A DNA stretch of 64,000 bases from Enoplosus armatus (GCF_043641665.1 NC_092186.1:17937001-18001000), one strand, 5' to 3'; shown: positions 34,970 through 47,069, counted from the first letter of the stretch. The notes: a model not told the origin generated them from the sequence alone. A program made the numbers and translations.

Positions 34970-37070
34970 ATTGGTTGCATTGCTTCTAGTTTCCCGAAGG
35001 CGCCTGTTCCACAACTCAAGGACATGTGAATAAAGACTACACAGCTCAGAGACATTTTAAATCATGGTTTCAATTATCTTTTGTTAATATTTGTGATTTG
35101 TAGTTTTTGCCATGTCACATTTACAAGTTAGCATATTTTTTGCAGTAGCTGGAAGCATAGGGACATCTTGTTCTGTTTAAAATACAGCTGGGTAAGAAGA
35201 CAAGAGTGGAAATCACTGCATTGAATGAATTTGTGATTGCCTGGCTTAAGTGGTGGCACAGCAACCAACCAAATGGAATTATCATAGATATTATACCAAG
35301 CTCAGTCAGTGAAGGTGCCTTTCAAATGGTTATACATTTTCACAAGAAGGTCTAGTGGGTGTAAATGTCATTCGGTTTGGATACTTGTGTAGATTTACAC
35401 ATGTATTCATACTCAGAAGTGATATGTAAGAATAGCACATTTAAATGTACATGCAAGTTTTATGAAAGATCGTGGTCATTTACAATGTTGTAACAATGTC
35501 TATATTCACAGCGGTGGCAGTGTGGAAGTCTGATGCCAAATTTACTATCCAGTAACTGTACAGTAATATGAACACTTGCCTCAACTTTTCCAACTGTGTT
35601 CAGTTCGCTTCAGCTGTTTTAGGAAACCTGTTGTTGACTTTGTATCAGCCTGCCCACTTGAAATTACTGTCCCACCGTGACGTTTAAGAGACAGGTGGGA
35701 GGCTCAAAGCTATTTTTCACATTGTCTGGTTTCCTCTGCTTGGGGGGCATGACACACTCTACCCAATGCGCTACTATGGATGCCACAAGCACCCTCAGAT
35801 GTGACTTCCAAAAGCTATAAAATGTCTGAGGGTGGACTGCAGTGGAAATACGCCTCAGCTTTATTGTGTGTTTTATGGTTTTTATAACCGTAAGTGAATT
35901 ACGTTTTCTTTCTGAATCCTTTTCATTATCTTGATGATTTATGATATATAAGAAGGAGTTCATTTTTAGTCATGTTGATTTAAATTGTATAATAGATCAT
36001 GCCTGGGCCATTTGCCCAACCTTCTTTATGCATTTACAGTATGAGTCAAGTAATGTGTGTCTGTGTGATTAATCAATCCCTTGTTTTTCAAATCGCAACA
36101 CTACTCATGTCACTGCTGTCTTACCTAATGCCTTAAATCGAAACACATTCAGATAAACACCAACCTCTGATATGATCTCCAGTGAAGTCTCATCTCAGCA
36201 GGTGTGTCGCAGCACAATCCTCTTCTCAAAGAATAACACCAATCATGTTCTACCAAAAAGAAGCAACAGTAACTCGAGCTGGCTGGAAGGTTGGCGGTTT
36301 GGTGTTGTCTAAGGTTAGTCTCATTTCCCAGTGTGGTTCAATCGCTTATAAAGTTGGTGCTTTTCACATTTCTATATTGAGATAGAGTAAAATATTTTGA
36401 CTTTCTTTATTTTACTAAATATTTCTCATGGATCATCATATCAGAGACCAAACTTATATTTGTTTCCATTCTGAGGAATGATCCATACAGACTTTTTGCC
36501 GCACAACATCACACCTTAAAGTGATCATGTAGGACATTATTGCTGTAAAAAAAACTTCTGTTTCGTTTTGAAGAAGAAAAAGAAGTTATGTCATTTTTGG
36601 AACTTTTCATTCACAAAATACTTTTGCTACAGCTACAGCAATGTATTCTTTCACCTTTAAACAACCAATTTTAACAAATTGTGACTGAAAATCTCCACAC
36701 TTTGGATTTAGTTGTAGCCTCCATTTATCACATTTTAACATTTGGAATAAGAAGATGCCTCAGGCAAAACATGAAAGCACAAATATTTTTAGTGAGACTT
36801 TCAGCAAGAGCTACCAAACTTAACATGGCACATTTTGTTACTGCTGCTCTGTGCATGTCTGTTTGACCTTGGAATACTTTTAGTTAGATATATGTTGATA
36901 ACGACTGACAAATCAGAACTAAGGAGTTATGATGTCAACTTTGGAAGTTGAAAGCTGAAAGATTAAAAGACATTAAACGTGATCTGCAAAGTTTATTTAA
37001 AGATTAAAGAAGGACGGTCCTCTCAAAATGTACCTGAGACATCATCACTTTCTGATTTTTTGTTAAAAAC
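34970..37070. other. AT-rich non-coding stretch
   Basis: Short frames of at most 99 codons, with no recognisable domains or repeats. Confidence 0.3.
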
Positions 37071-37084
37071 AAAAACAGATGGCT

Positions 37085-37225
37085 AAATACCTGTTGGCCA
37101 CGTTCCCATTTCTGGAGCCCTTTCCCAGATCCGGTAAAGTCCAACTGTAGCATATCAATATCAAAATGTAGTTTTCACCCCAAGGCCAGGAAACCCCCAC
37201 TCACCTCCCATGGGCCCCTCGCTAG
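37085..37225. promoter_or_regulatory. candidate conserved non-coding element
   Basis: Unique sequence (gttggccacgttcccattt, ggagccctttcccagatcc, atatcaatatcaaaatg) ending in a CpG-bearing gctagatgcgtcacc just before a CA-rich array. Weak support on its own. Confidence 0.25.
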
Positions 37226-37235
37226 ATGCGTCACC

Positions 37236-37277
37236 TACAAACACACACTCACACACACTCACACACACTCACACACA
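37236..37277 (+). repeat. (ACACACACTC)n short tandem array
   Basis: A 10-bp unit, acacacactc, repeated about four times. It faces a GT array 70 bp downstream. Confidence 0.85.
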
Positions 37278-37347
37278 TAGTCTCAAGAATGAAAGGGGTT
37301 TGCACAAGGATGGAGAATGAGAAGGACAAAGGTGATAGGAGGTGGTT

Positions 37348-37348
<1 letters not shown>

Positions 37349-37387
<39 letters not shown>
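37349..37387 (+). repeat. (GT)n microsatellite
   Basis: About 19 uninterrupted GT units. Together with the CA array at 37236-37277 it forms an imperfect inverted repeat. Confidence 0.95.
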
Positions 37388-37388
<1 letters not shown>

Positions 37389-37429
37389 AAGGGGGATGAG
37401 GGTGCTCACACCTCCCTTTGTCTTGGACT

Positions 37430-37760
37430 AATTCCACAATCTTGTCCCCCAAGAAAAGGGCTCCCACTCACCATGTTTACAAAGGGCCCCTCAAGCGTGA
37501 CCCCTCATTATGTACGGCCCCTCCCTTTACAACTGACAGGGCCCCTCAGGGCATCAAGCACCAGCAACAGAAAAAAAAATCCCACAAACCACATTTGCAT
37601 TTGATTTGATTATCCTTCATGGTTGATTCATGGCCCTCTGAGCTTCTGTTAGGGGACCGTTTAGACAAGCCGTCAGCCTGACACACTAACTTGCGCATCA
37701 CTTTTTTGTTTTTGAAAAACCCAAATTCCTTCAGTCTCAGCAAAGCAAGAGTGATTTTCA
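37430..37760. promoter_or_regulatory. candidate conserved element with POU octamer
   Basis: Unique sequence with a perfect octamer atttgcat at 37593-37600 followed at once by ttgatttgattatcc, plus gtttacaaagg (forkhead/TCF-like), three gggcccct-type words and a ccgtcagcctgacac near-palindrome. The plus-strand frames over it start in the GT repeat and are not credible. Confidence 0.4.
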
Positions 37761-38399
37761 TCAGCAGGTACTTTCTGAAAATAGTTTGAGGTCACTCCAT
37801 TTTGCAGTATGGAGAAAATACTTGTAACCTAAAACAAGGAAAACAAAATGGCTGAAGATGCAAGCTTAAATAAAGACAGTACATATGTGCCAGAAGATAA
37901 CACTTCTGGGTTATCCTCAGTTACACTAGCTGTCAGTTTTCAGTATATTTGCCATCTATTTTCCGATGTTTTTGAAACACTGAAACATGATAGTGTGGTA
38001 TTCTTATCCAAATTCCAAGCTAAATGGTTAATGGACTGTAACATTTGAACACCTTGTCATTCTAATCAAGATAAAACAACAATTATTTTGGTATGAGTCT
38101 TTGCCAAACGCATATCAAAGCCTGAGGCATCTGAGCTTCTCTTGTCTAATATTTGTCCCCCTCTGAAATATTAAAATCTACCAGTAAGAAAAATGGATGT
38201 TGGAGTTTCAAGCTAAATCACTTAACTTGAAGTGAACACAAATTCAAATGTTAAAGTTGCTACCCCAGTGTTTTAAACCATTAGTCCATTTGATCTTGTT
38301 TCCACCTTGATTTGTTGTACTTTCAATAGTCATATTTTTAGAATAATGTAACATTTATAATTATAACTATATATAAGTAAATATAAGTGTTTCACTTCC

Positions 38400-38850
38400 A
38401 AATTAGATAAGTGGTTTAGATAAGGGGGTTAACAGTGCAGGTGTCGGACCACTTATAGTAAAAAAAAATTATTAAGCCCTATTTGCAGTGAAGTTGCAGC
38501 AACCACAAGTGTCACCACAACCCATAATGTCAGCCAAACTGGTGTATAATATGTTGTCTTGACCGCTTGGAAAGATGGTGAAAACAAGTGACTAAGCCTT
38601 CCAGTAATTATGACTAGGAGGCTAAGAGGAAGTAAGATGATGTTGTTGAAGAGCAACAACGTCTATATAAACCATGACCATCTACAACTTTAACCATGTG
38701 TTTATCATTGTAACCATGACAACGAAGGTCCCCTAACCATGACAAAGAAGTTATTTCAACCCAAACCATGAGCGTTTCCCTAAACCTAACCAAGTCGTTT
38801 TTGTGCCTAAACATAACCAAACATACTTTGTTGTTTAATTTGGACTGCAG
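38400..38850 (+). repeat. dispersed repeat copy 1 (full extent uncertain)
   Basis: The segment 38680-38835 aligns by eye, in the same orientation, with 60651-60822: shared blocks include attgtaaccat(g/t)acaac, aaggt(c/t)ccctaaccat, and the exact 24-bp block 38780-38803 (taaacctaacca... gtttttgtgc). About four of five bases agree. The left part (38400-38680) may belong to the same element but has no partner in this window. Repeats rich in 'taaccctaacc' words are common in fishes. Confidence 0.55.
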
Positions 38851-38859
38851 GGACAATCC

Positions 38860-39290
38860 TGTTTTGGCATTTTACTTCATTTGGTTCTTCCCTCAGTTAT
38901 TGACCACAGTCACATGGTATAATAAGAAAATATGATGCACTGCAGTAATTCAGAAATACTGCAGATAATTGTGGACAAATTGAGAGGCAAAGCGGGTCAT
39001 GTTTTGAACATAGGCCTATCACAAAAAAAGGATGATTTTTTCTCATTAGTTAAAATGCCCTTTGCTTAATTTTCATTTATGGTCCATTGAAACCGCTCCT
39101 TTGAAACCTCTGGTACAGTAAAAATGAAACACATGGGGATCAATGGGCAAATAAGCACTCTTTTGTTCTTTTCTGAAATATCTTTTTGCAAATACATGGT
39201 TTTTATCAGACAACAGAAATGTGGTCATATGTTTCTGCTCCGAGGCTGTTCAGATGCTCTGCTTTCCTGTTCCTGTTTGCCTGGTGCATG
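38860..39290. other. non-coding stretch
   Basis: Unique AT-rich sequence between a repeat and a GT/GA array. No supported feature. Confidence 0.3.
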
Positions 39291-39291
39291 G

Positions 39292-39293
<2 letters not shown>

Positions 39294-39334
<41 letters not shown>

Positions 39335-39376
39335 TGAGAGAGAGAGAGAGAGTGAGAGAGAGAGAGAGAGAGCGAG
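39294..39376 (+). repeat. compound (GT)n(GA)n microsatellite
   Basis: About 12 GT units pass into a GA tract with two gagtgag interruptions, 83 bp in total. It makes spurious Ser-Leu and Arg-Glu frames on the two strands. Confidence 0.95.
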
Positions 39377-39479
39377 CACATGTCTGCAGGGCAGCTGTGT
39401 CCCCAATACGTGGGGACCTGACCCAGCTGTCACTAACCATGCTGTGGGAGGTCTCTCTGAAAGCACGGAAATAAAATGT

Positions 39480-40080
39480 ACGTTCGTCTCTCAGCAGGAA
39501 CTGGCAGGGAACTGTCAGTAGTTAATATAAACAAATGAGTCTCTTCTGAGCACATCTCAACCTTAATTTCTCACATTATATCGGGGACTTTAATTGAGAC
39601 TTCATGCTGGACTGGGAGAAGTAACGAATCTTGTCCTTATGCCTCTTTGTGCAAACAAAATGCACTGCAATGAGGCCTGCTGGTTGAGAAAACATTGTTT
39701 TACATGCAAGGTCAAAGGTCACTGGCTAATGTGCCTACCTGCTCACTCAGTAACATGTAAATGGATGGCAATAAAGATGTTTTCAACCATGTTCCATGTT
39801 CTGAAAAGAATAGACCTATCACTGTGATTATTAGAGGTTGGAAGATGCAATGAGACATATTGTCATATTGTCGTGGTACTGTGTTCACTGCTAGATACTT
39901 TTGCTAAACATACTGTTGTAATTACTGTGCAGTGATGGACCCAGTGTTTATGAAGTCAGGTCACAACATCTGTTTGCGTAATATTAGACATAAACACAAT
40001 TAACTTTAGTGCACGTGACACTGAGAGAATCTATAGACTGTTTTCATACATACTTCATGTTGTAGAACTCTGCATAAATT
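39480..40080. other. non-coding stretch
   Basis: Unique sequence with no supported feature. A cagtaacatgtaaatgg word near 39751 is unremarkable. Confidence 0.3.
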
Positions 40081-40115
40081 GTGTATCCTCTATCTTTTTC
40101 CCCCGTCGTCCACAG

Positions 40116-40268
40116 TGCGCACAGTGCTCTGGGGTTAAATATAATGTGGACGAGCCCTTTAAAGCAAATGCGTTCTGAAAGGCTGGCAAAGGCGAGGGGA
40201 CGCAGCTGTCGGCGAAGCATGTCTTTTTTAAGGGCTGCCCCTAATGATTGGAGACAGTTGGCAATTAC
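40116..40268 (+). other. exon-like 153-bp open segment, or conserved element
   Basis: A pyrimidine-rich tract ending tctttttcccccgtcgtccacag (40093-40115) is a good 3' splice site, and gcaattac is followed by GTAAGTATT (from 40269), a near-perfect 5' splice site. The enclosed 153 bp is open in one plus frame only and is phase-symmetric (phase 2 on both sides), so skipping it keeps the frame. The peptide near the C-terminal side, SFLRAAPNDWRQLAI, recalls the F..AAP..W..L motif at the C-terminus of some LINE reverse-transcriptase proteins. The minus strand is open too, which lowers confidence. A CNE is the main alternative. Confidence 0.25.
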
Positions 40269-40342
40269 GTAAGTATTCACTTTTAGGCCACTGGGCTGTA
40301 CACTGTGCCGAGCCCCCCGGACCCTGGCACACATGCAAAACG

Positions 40343-40385
40343 GGAAGAAGAAGAGGAGGAGGAGGAGGAGGAGGAGGAGGAGGAA
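40343..40385 (+). repeat. (GGA)n polypurine tract
   Basis: aagaagaagagg then (agg)n, about 43 bp, all purine. The 246-codon minus-strand frame 40784-40044 gets its Pro/Leu/Ser-rich stretch from this repeat and its purine-rich flank. Confidence 0.95.
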
Positions 40386-40389
40386 AGTG

Positions 40390-41230
40390 GGGGTGGGTGA
40401 GCAAGAGCAAGAACAGAAGAGTGGGGGAGCTGGCCAAGAACCAACAGGGGAACAGCGATGCACGTGCCAACATAGAGAGACCAACATATACAGATGGACA
40501 GAGAGAGAGGGGGATGGAGGAATGGAAGGAAAAGGAGAGAAGTGAGCAAGAACAAAGGAAGAGTAATCACAGATGAAGACGCTGACAAGAAGTGGGGGAA
40601 GTACAAGAAGCGGTAAAATGAAAGCAGAAAAGAAATGACGAGGAGAAGCAAACGGCACCCTGCAATATTTCGTGTGTGGCGACATGAAGGTGGTAAAAGT
40701 TGTACTGTGTTGTAAAAATTGACATTCTTTCTCTGCAGACTGTTTTGAACAAATACCATCAAGATATTTATGCCTTACCTTCACAAAATGATGAAATGAG
40801 AAGCTACGGATGACAGCAGATGTCGCTGCAATTTTTTATTCTGTTGCTATATTTACGCAAGTGTCAACATACGAGCGGGGTGTTGTATAACTATCAGTGT
40901 GTTTCAACAACTATTTATTCAATGTCAAAATACTTGCTGGGTAAAGTGGAGCAATGAGGACAGCAACACAAAAGCAGAAAACCAGGCTTTCGCATGCAAC
41001 TACTGCATACAGTAGGACTGTTAGATCCTCACTTGTGTGTAACATGGCAGTAAATGAAATATACAGAACACAAAACACACTAAATCACCTCATCAGGCAA
41101 TGTTTAGAGCGGTATTAGCAACATGTCTGCTATTACACTGTTCTGGTGTTTCCTCCCAGCCAAGGCCATGTGTTTGGCCCCACCACCTGTTTCTCATTCA
41201 AACCTGGGAGGTTAACAGCTGCCTGGGAAG
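40390..41230. other. purine-rich then AT-rich non-coding stretch
   Basis: Purine-rich to about 40640, then unique sequence. An agatgtcgctgc word near 40819 is isolated. No gene or repeat family can be supported. Confidence 0.3.
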
Positions 41231-41237
41231 AAGATTG

Positions 41238-41239
<2 letters not shown>

Positions 41240-41289
<50 letters not shown>
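41240..41289 (+). repeat. (AC)25 microsatellite
   Basis: The longest pure dinucleotide array in the window, 50 bp. Confidence 0.98.
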
Positions 41290-41294
<5 letters not shown>

Positions 41295-41394
41295 TTGCAT
41301 TATCCATCCTGTAAGTGGGGATTCTGACTATCCACAGCGTGACCATCTGAATGATACTGTATTTGCTACAATTTGTCTCAAGTGTAGCAGCAAA

Positions 41395-41530
41395 TGCAAA
41401 AGGAGATCATTTGGAGGCGCAGCGTTCCTCACACACAGCTTTATTATTGAAATCACAGTTGGTAACAAAGCATCTAACTGCTTTTTCATTTGCTCTGTTA
41501 TTGATTGTGTTGACCGGCTCACACACTCAC
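41395..41530. promoter_or_regulatory. candidate conserved non-coding element
   Basis: Unique sequence with ggaggcgcagcg, ctttattattgaaatcac, gttattgattgtg words. It lies between the AC array and a cryptic GT-rich stretch (41555-41680). The 168-codon minus frame over it (41834-41328) has no recognisable domain. Confidence 0.25.
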
Positions 41531-41689
41531 AACAGTCTCTCAGTGGCTCTCTGCACTTGTTGACGGTGTGCACCAACATGCAGAGCAGCGAACATGCATG
41601 TATGCGTGTGTTGGTGTAGACGTGTGTGGCTGAGTTTGTGTCCACAAGTGTGTGCATCAGCAGGGGTGTGCGTGTTTTAACTGCTATCT

Positions 41690-41950
41690 CGGCCACTGGA
41701 TACTGAGTGCGGTCTTCAACACAAGAGACGCTGATGGCCTTTGCTTTATTAGCAGACTTGTCAGAGGTGCTTGGAGTGGCGTCCCACGGAGCCCACTCAT
41801 CTGTTGTCAAATATTTATAAATGTCACGGAGCAAAGGCCTCCAAATGATACCAACACATTCTGTGAGGGTCCCGGCTATAATGAGCCAGTTGGTTTATTG
41901 AAACCCTTTAGGGCGAGTGGAAAAGACTTTCAACCTACCTTGACCTTGTT
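41690..41950. promoter_or_regulatory. candidate conserved non-coding element
   Basis: Island with ctttattagcag, gcgtcccacggagccc, caaatatttataaatgtc, ggcctccaaatgatacc, ggtcccggctataatgagcc and ggtttattg words, CpG-bearing and repeat-free. The sequence turns AT-rich past 41950. Confidence 0.4.
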
Positions 41951-41959
41951 TGCACATTC

Positions 41960-43050
41960 TCTTGCTCTGCAACAAAGAATTTGCTGTATTTATTTGAAAT
42001 TAACCTGAACTGATTCAGTGGTTATAATTATAACCTATTCTGTCACTGTGATATTTATCTGGAAACTGGAAACTACTTTCAAATGTAATTCACAGTATAA
42101 AGTATACATTTTGTTTTATTCATTTGCCACAAAAGTGGGTAGAACAACAGAAGGATTTAGCCAAATAGAGAATATGATGCATGTATTCTGATGATTCCTG
42201 CTTCCTCCTTCTTTTATTTTAAGTAACTTCCTTCAAGTTTTTGATGTCATGTTTATGTAATAAGCAACCTTTAACTTTTACTCATGTAAATTTATACAGC
42301 ATCAGTTTTACTATAAATCAAGTGAAAGTTCAACAAAAGCTCTATTTGAGTAGTATAGTTTATGTGCATTGGCAAACATTATTTAACATATATCATGTTA
42401 ATTAGGTGTCACTGTGGGCTTGCATAGTTTTTCTTCTGCACACTATAAACAACTGAACCCCCACTTATTCTTTTACCATCAGCATTAGCAGTAAGGGGTG
42501 CCAGTGGTGACTGGTATTCACTTGCACGCTTTGTTTGTCTGTTTAAAACAGTGTCCCAGTGAGGAAGCTGCAACAAAGGAGCTGTGTTTATTCCCTCAGA
42601 CAGTCCTTGTCACATTATGTTTGTTTGAGCAGAAAGATTATCTTAATAGATTAAGTCTTAGTCAAGAGAGAAAAGACTATGCGGAGTGTGTTCAATTTGA
42701 TGCTGGTCCGGGTCGTGAATTGCTCTTTAATTTACCGGGACTACCCGAGTTAAATCATTGTTGGACCCTTTCTGAACATGCAGACACCAGTGAACATTGA
42801 AGTGAAGTCTTTTTTTTTTTTATATTAGTCTATATTTACATCCACATATACATTTCTGAACAATACCAAACCATACATTTAAAGAGCCTCACATCAATTC
42901 ACAATCAAAGATCATGTGTAATCATAAATCATAATATTTGTACTCCTAATGGGCCCCTGCAATGAAAGCCTCCATCCATCATAGGCAAACAATGCCAGAG
43001 AGCAGCAATCAAACAGACAGCTGCTTTAAAGCCTGCATACCTCATTTGCA
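41960..43050. other. AT-rich non-coding stretch
   Basis: No supported feature. The 100-codon plus-strand frame 42498-42800 is ordinary in length for this composition and has no domain I recognise. Confidence 0.3.
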
Positions 43051-43059
43051 TATTTTACT

Positions 43060-43445
43060 TCCTGCATCCTCTGTACTCTGTGACACGCCGGCAAGTTTGT
43101 CTCCTGTCTCATCACTCGTAAATTCCGAACGGATTACCCCCTGTCTCTGACATGTTGGTAAGAAACAGCTTCGATTTCCAAAAAATTAAATAAATAATAA
43201 CTTGCAGGGCGGCTTGTCAAGCTGCGATTGCTAATCTATGAGGGAGGATTTGAATAAGTCCTCGGTGGCTCTGCGCTCTCTCTCCTCTCCTCAATCTCTC
43301 CCTCATCCCTCGCTCGGCGGCCGACTCAGAAGGAGGGCCCCTCTCCGAGAGCCCATCGCGCTAAGTGAGATTAATTTCGACATCATAAATAACTCGGAGC
43401 AGGTCGCCACAGGGAGCGCCGAGACTGTGCCGTGTTAGAGAAACA
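43060..43445. promoter_or_regulatory. CpG-dense candidate regulatory element or exon
   Basis: I counted 15 CpGs in 43261-43440, a sharp local excess. The left part has attaaataaataat, gcgattgctaatc words; the right part has gtgagattaatttcgac and catcataaataac. A 66-codon plus-strand frame (43238-43438), ending REPIALSEINFDIINNSEQVA and a few more residues, runs through the CpG patch. Its right half is not low-complexity, but I recognise no domain and see no clear splice sites. It could be a small CpG promoter, a CNE, or a small coding exon. Confidence 0.35.
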
Positions 43446-43449
43446 AATG

Positions 43450-44480
43450 TATTTGACTCTGGTTTACCATTACAATCCATGCTCTTAATCCTGTCTTTGT
43501 TTTAGCAAAGCTCCAAAAAGCCAAGATGGGACCTATCACAATGACATGCATTGTCTCCAGTGCGCTCATCTAAATGAGGTTCTTCAGAAACGACTGATAG
43601 TGTTTAATGAATGGAGAGCTCATATATAACCTGTCCACCATTTTGACAATCACCATTATCCTTGCATGTGGCATAATTCAAACCACGACACTTAGAATCC
43701 AATAGAGACATGCTGTAAATTTGTATCGCTGAAAGGTGTCAGATGAATCTGTCAAATGGCTTGTAAAAATACTGCTTTGTCTCTGACTGCAATTCAGCCT
43801 TTGTATATTATAGTATTTAAATGTGAATCCAAATGATTTTGACTAACTTCTGTATTCATAATCAGACAGTGGTACAGATTTTGATTGTTCTGCATATTGT
43901 GTCATAAGCAGTTATGATTGTGCAGCTATTCGCTTAGAACGGCCAATAGAGAAAAAAAAAGTGAAATCTTTACCTTGTTCAAGCATGCAAATTTGCAGGC
44001 TCCACAGAGATAGACGAATCAACAGCTCCATGATTACTGAATCATCACCTGGCAAATCCAAGTCCAACATTTACTCCCTTTTTAACTCCGGTATCTGGGT
44101 CTTTACCTTGTTAGATGCTCAACTTTCTTTAACAGCTGTACTCAAGCTTGTTTACATTTTGTGCTGGGTAGGTAGCATGAGATAAAATCATTATAACAGC
44201 CTTGGCATGGTTAATGTGAGGTCGACAGATACTTGGAACAGCTGTTGGTTTCTTGAGCAAGTCTTCAAATCCACGGTTTGACCCCAGCCAAAGCTCAGAT
44301 GATTTAATACATAACAGAAAATAGATACTCTGAAGACTAATACTTGTGTATGACAGAACCAATCCTATTCACATATGTACCCGTAAATTTAAATGTACAG
44401 TACATTGTATGTTTTCACCCATGAGCCTCTGCCAGAATGCAGCTCTATTTATATGTGAGTGCATCCACTGTGCTGAATCC
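43450..44480. other. AT-rich non-coding stretch
   Basis: Short unrecognised frames only. Nothing that can be supported. Confidence 0.3.
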
Positions 44481-44486
44481 TTTGTA

Positions 44487-44512
44487 CCCCCCCCACACAC
44501 ACACACACACAC
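44487..44512 (+). repeat. C8 and (CA)n microsatellite
   Basis: Eight C residues followed by about nine CA units. Confidence 0.9.
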
Positions 44513-44514
44513 TT

Positions 44515-46880
44515 CACCATAAAAACCAGCCCTTCAACACAAACAAACACAGTTACATTCATTACATCAGATTTCAGAATATATGAATACATTATTTGCC
44601 TCGCAGGAAAGCTCAACAAACAAAATGCAAAAAAAAAAAAAAACGGCCTACGACCAATGCAATCTAAACAGGACTGACCTTAACTCAAACAACCCTACTC
44701 GGTTCCCCACTGCAGCTGAATTTGCGTGCGTTGGTCTCCATTTATTTGAGGGTGTCAGGGCCTGTTCCGCCTTGTTTACTGTTAAGAGGATGAAAATGAA
44801 CAGCCAAATAGTGCTCCATTTATAAGCCTGTTTATACATGCTAATACCGGAGGCTGTTTTGCACCCACAGCAGCACTGCCTGGATGTGACTCAATCAACA
44901 CAACGGTGCCCCCCATACACACACACATCTTCATAACCAAGTATGAAAGTACATTTAAAGCCACAGCAAAATGTTGATAGTGGCCGTGACTGACAAAATG
45001 GCTCCTTGGCCTTGAGGTGGAAATCAGCCACAGTCCCCCTTATATTTGAAGACTTTAAGACTACACATTCTTTATAAAATCAGTACTTGTGTTGATGAAC
45101 AACTCTCTCCCATAGCAGCACTCACAGGTACTGTATGTCACTCCATCTTGAGTCATTTAATCTGCTGTAGCAGCTTCAGAGAAAGCACATATTTAAAATG
45201 GAAAAACCACAGGCTGATACGAGAGGAGTGTTTTGTGCTTTGCTGGCTTTCATGAAGGTGACCTTATTACAACAACCCTACTTATGTCAGATTATATCTC
45301 CTCTCCAAATGTTCATTATATCAGCACTCACACCCTATTGTGAATGTTGTAACATTTAGACAAAAGCATTGGTCACATTGGAGGGAAGTGCGAGGAAAAG
45401 GAAGAGCTAGCTATAATTGTAAGAAATTTCTCTGCTGTACATTGGGTGGCAGGATAAACTCTTCTGCCTTGTTTTGAACTCTTGAGATAGTATTAAGAAT
45501 TGGAAGCATGGAAACACAAAATTCTGTTTGTCACCAGGATATTTTAAGGATATTTAGGTTCTGGTCTCACAAGTCACAGCTGCTGCTTCAGCTTTCGTTG
45601 CTGGTGCAAGCTGTGTTTATTAAGAACTATTCAGTGTCAGAAACTTTGGTGAATATTGGTGAAATCCAGATGGCACTATCTTGAGGCATGGGAATATATC
45701 TGCATATTTCAGAGATGAAATGTAGTATAATCGCCTCAGAATGTGGTCAAACTGAATCTCTTCTTGGCCAGTCAAACAACGTCAGCTTCTGACATTATTG
45801 ACATGGACAGCGCTGAGAGTGTGCGGTAGGTGCTTTGGGTGTCTGTGATATCTGAGTGAGAAAAACTCCCTGGCTTCCTCCACTGCTCTCATTCCCAGGG
45901 ACACATACATAGAGTATTCAACACCTCTTGACAAGAAGAACACAACAAGTAAAAGGGATGACAAAGTCAATGTTCCTACACCGGCCCTGAATCCCCTCCA
46001 GGAGACCTCCACACTTTGGTGACAAAGAGATGATACAATGGCTTAGGCAAAGACTGGCCTTTGCAGTAGACTTTCTGCATTGCTTGACTTATTTAAAAGG
46101 GTGACAGTCTGCAAGTTTGGGCTGAAATGTTTTGGCAGGGTAGATTATTGCCAGGTCCTATTAAAAACCTGATCAAGACCATGTAAGTGCCAATTGGAAT
46201 GACAGAAACAAATTAACACATTTTTGAGCAGGAGGCATTCCCCAGATGTCAGAAATGAATGAGTACATTTTTATTGCAAGTGATAGGAAGGTGGGCCAAA
46301 AAATACTAAAAAGACCCTCATTGTAAAAAACTAAATCTTTTTCAAGCAACTGCCTAGTTTTATACATACAGAACAGGAACAGCTCGTCAGATTGTTCTGA
46401 ATTCACATGTGCCACAACTTACGAACATGTTGGTCTCACAAGATTAAACAAACAAACACTTTGAAATCAAAGCTCTGCAATATAAAATGTGTGGTACACA
46501 GCTACCTAAGTTTCAAAGACATTCTCTAATGGTGCTTTTCATTTTTAAAAAAGTTCACAGTGAATTTAAAACCCAACTCTTTGGTACTGTCAAGTCAACC
46601 GTTGCTATTTCTTATCTACAAATATTTGCATATTTGAATGTTGTATGGTAATGAGAAGGAAAGAGAAAATAACACATGACCTAGAGGTGTTCAGTACATG
46701 TGCAAACAAATTTTTATCAACAAATTTTCAAAGTGAATCTGAATCTACCGAATCACCTTTGGATGAGTGCTAAACATCGGGCCATATGAGAGGCAATGCA
46801 TTCTCTTACTGTTGTACGTACTGAAGTTCCTTTGAACGGAGATGCAACTGCTTAGCTTAGGGAAAAAAATGAACAAACTA
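44515..46880. other. AT-rich non-coding stretch
   Basis: An A-run lies at about 44628-44643. Frames are short and without domains. No repeat family recognised. Confidence 0.3.
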
Positions 46881-46890
46881 CATAGTTAAT

Positions 46891-47060
46891 GGCTGTATTC
46901 GGAACCGCCTACCACATACTACCGACAAATGCAGTTTGCAGTACTGTTTTTCATATCAGTATGCAGTATGAAACTGTCAGATTGATTTATTTTGCAGTGT
47001 GGCCGGCCAGGCTAAGCCGGTTTCCGTTTTGCTAAGCAGAAGTAATAATCATGCAGGTAT
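46891..47060 (+). mobile_element. dispersed fish repeat fragment ('cggaatcgcctactacatacta' type)
   Basis: ggctgtattcggaaccgcct is followed by accacatactaccgac, then atcagtatgcagtatgaaac, then tggccggccaggctaag and a ttccgttttgctaagcagaag block. This order of words matches, in memory, a non-autonomous repeat common in teleosts. No terminal repeats can be defined here and the copy is diverged. Confidence 0.4.
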
Positions 47061-47069
47061 TATGCCCCT

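Noticed and set aside
40044..40784. 246-codon minus-strand frame, the longest in the window
   Set aside because: Its middle is Pro/Leu/Ser-rich low complexity translated from the (GGA)n tract and purine-rich flank. No domain and no initiation or splice context.
41328..41834. 168-codon minus-strand frame
   Set aside because: Crosses cryptic GT-rich sequence and a CNE candidate. No recognisable domain and no splice-bounded structure.
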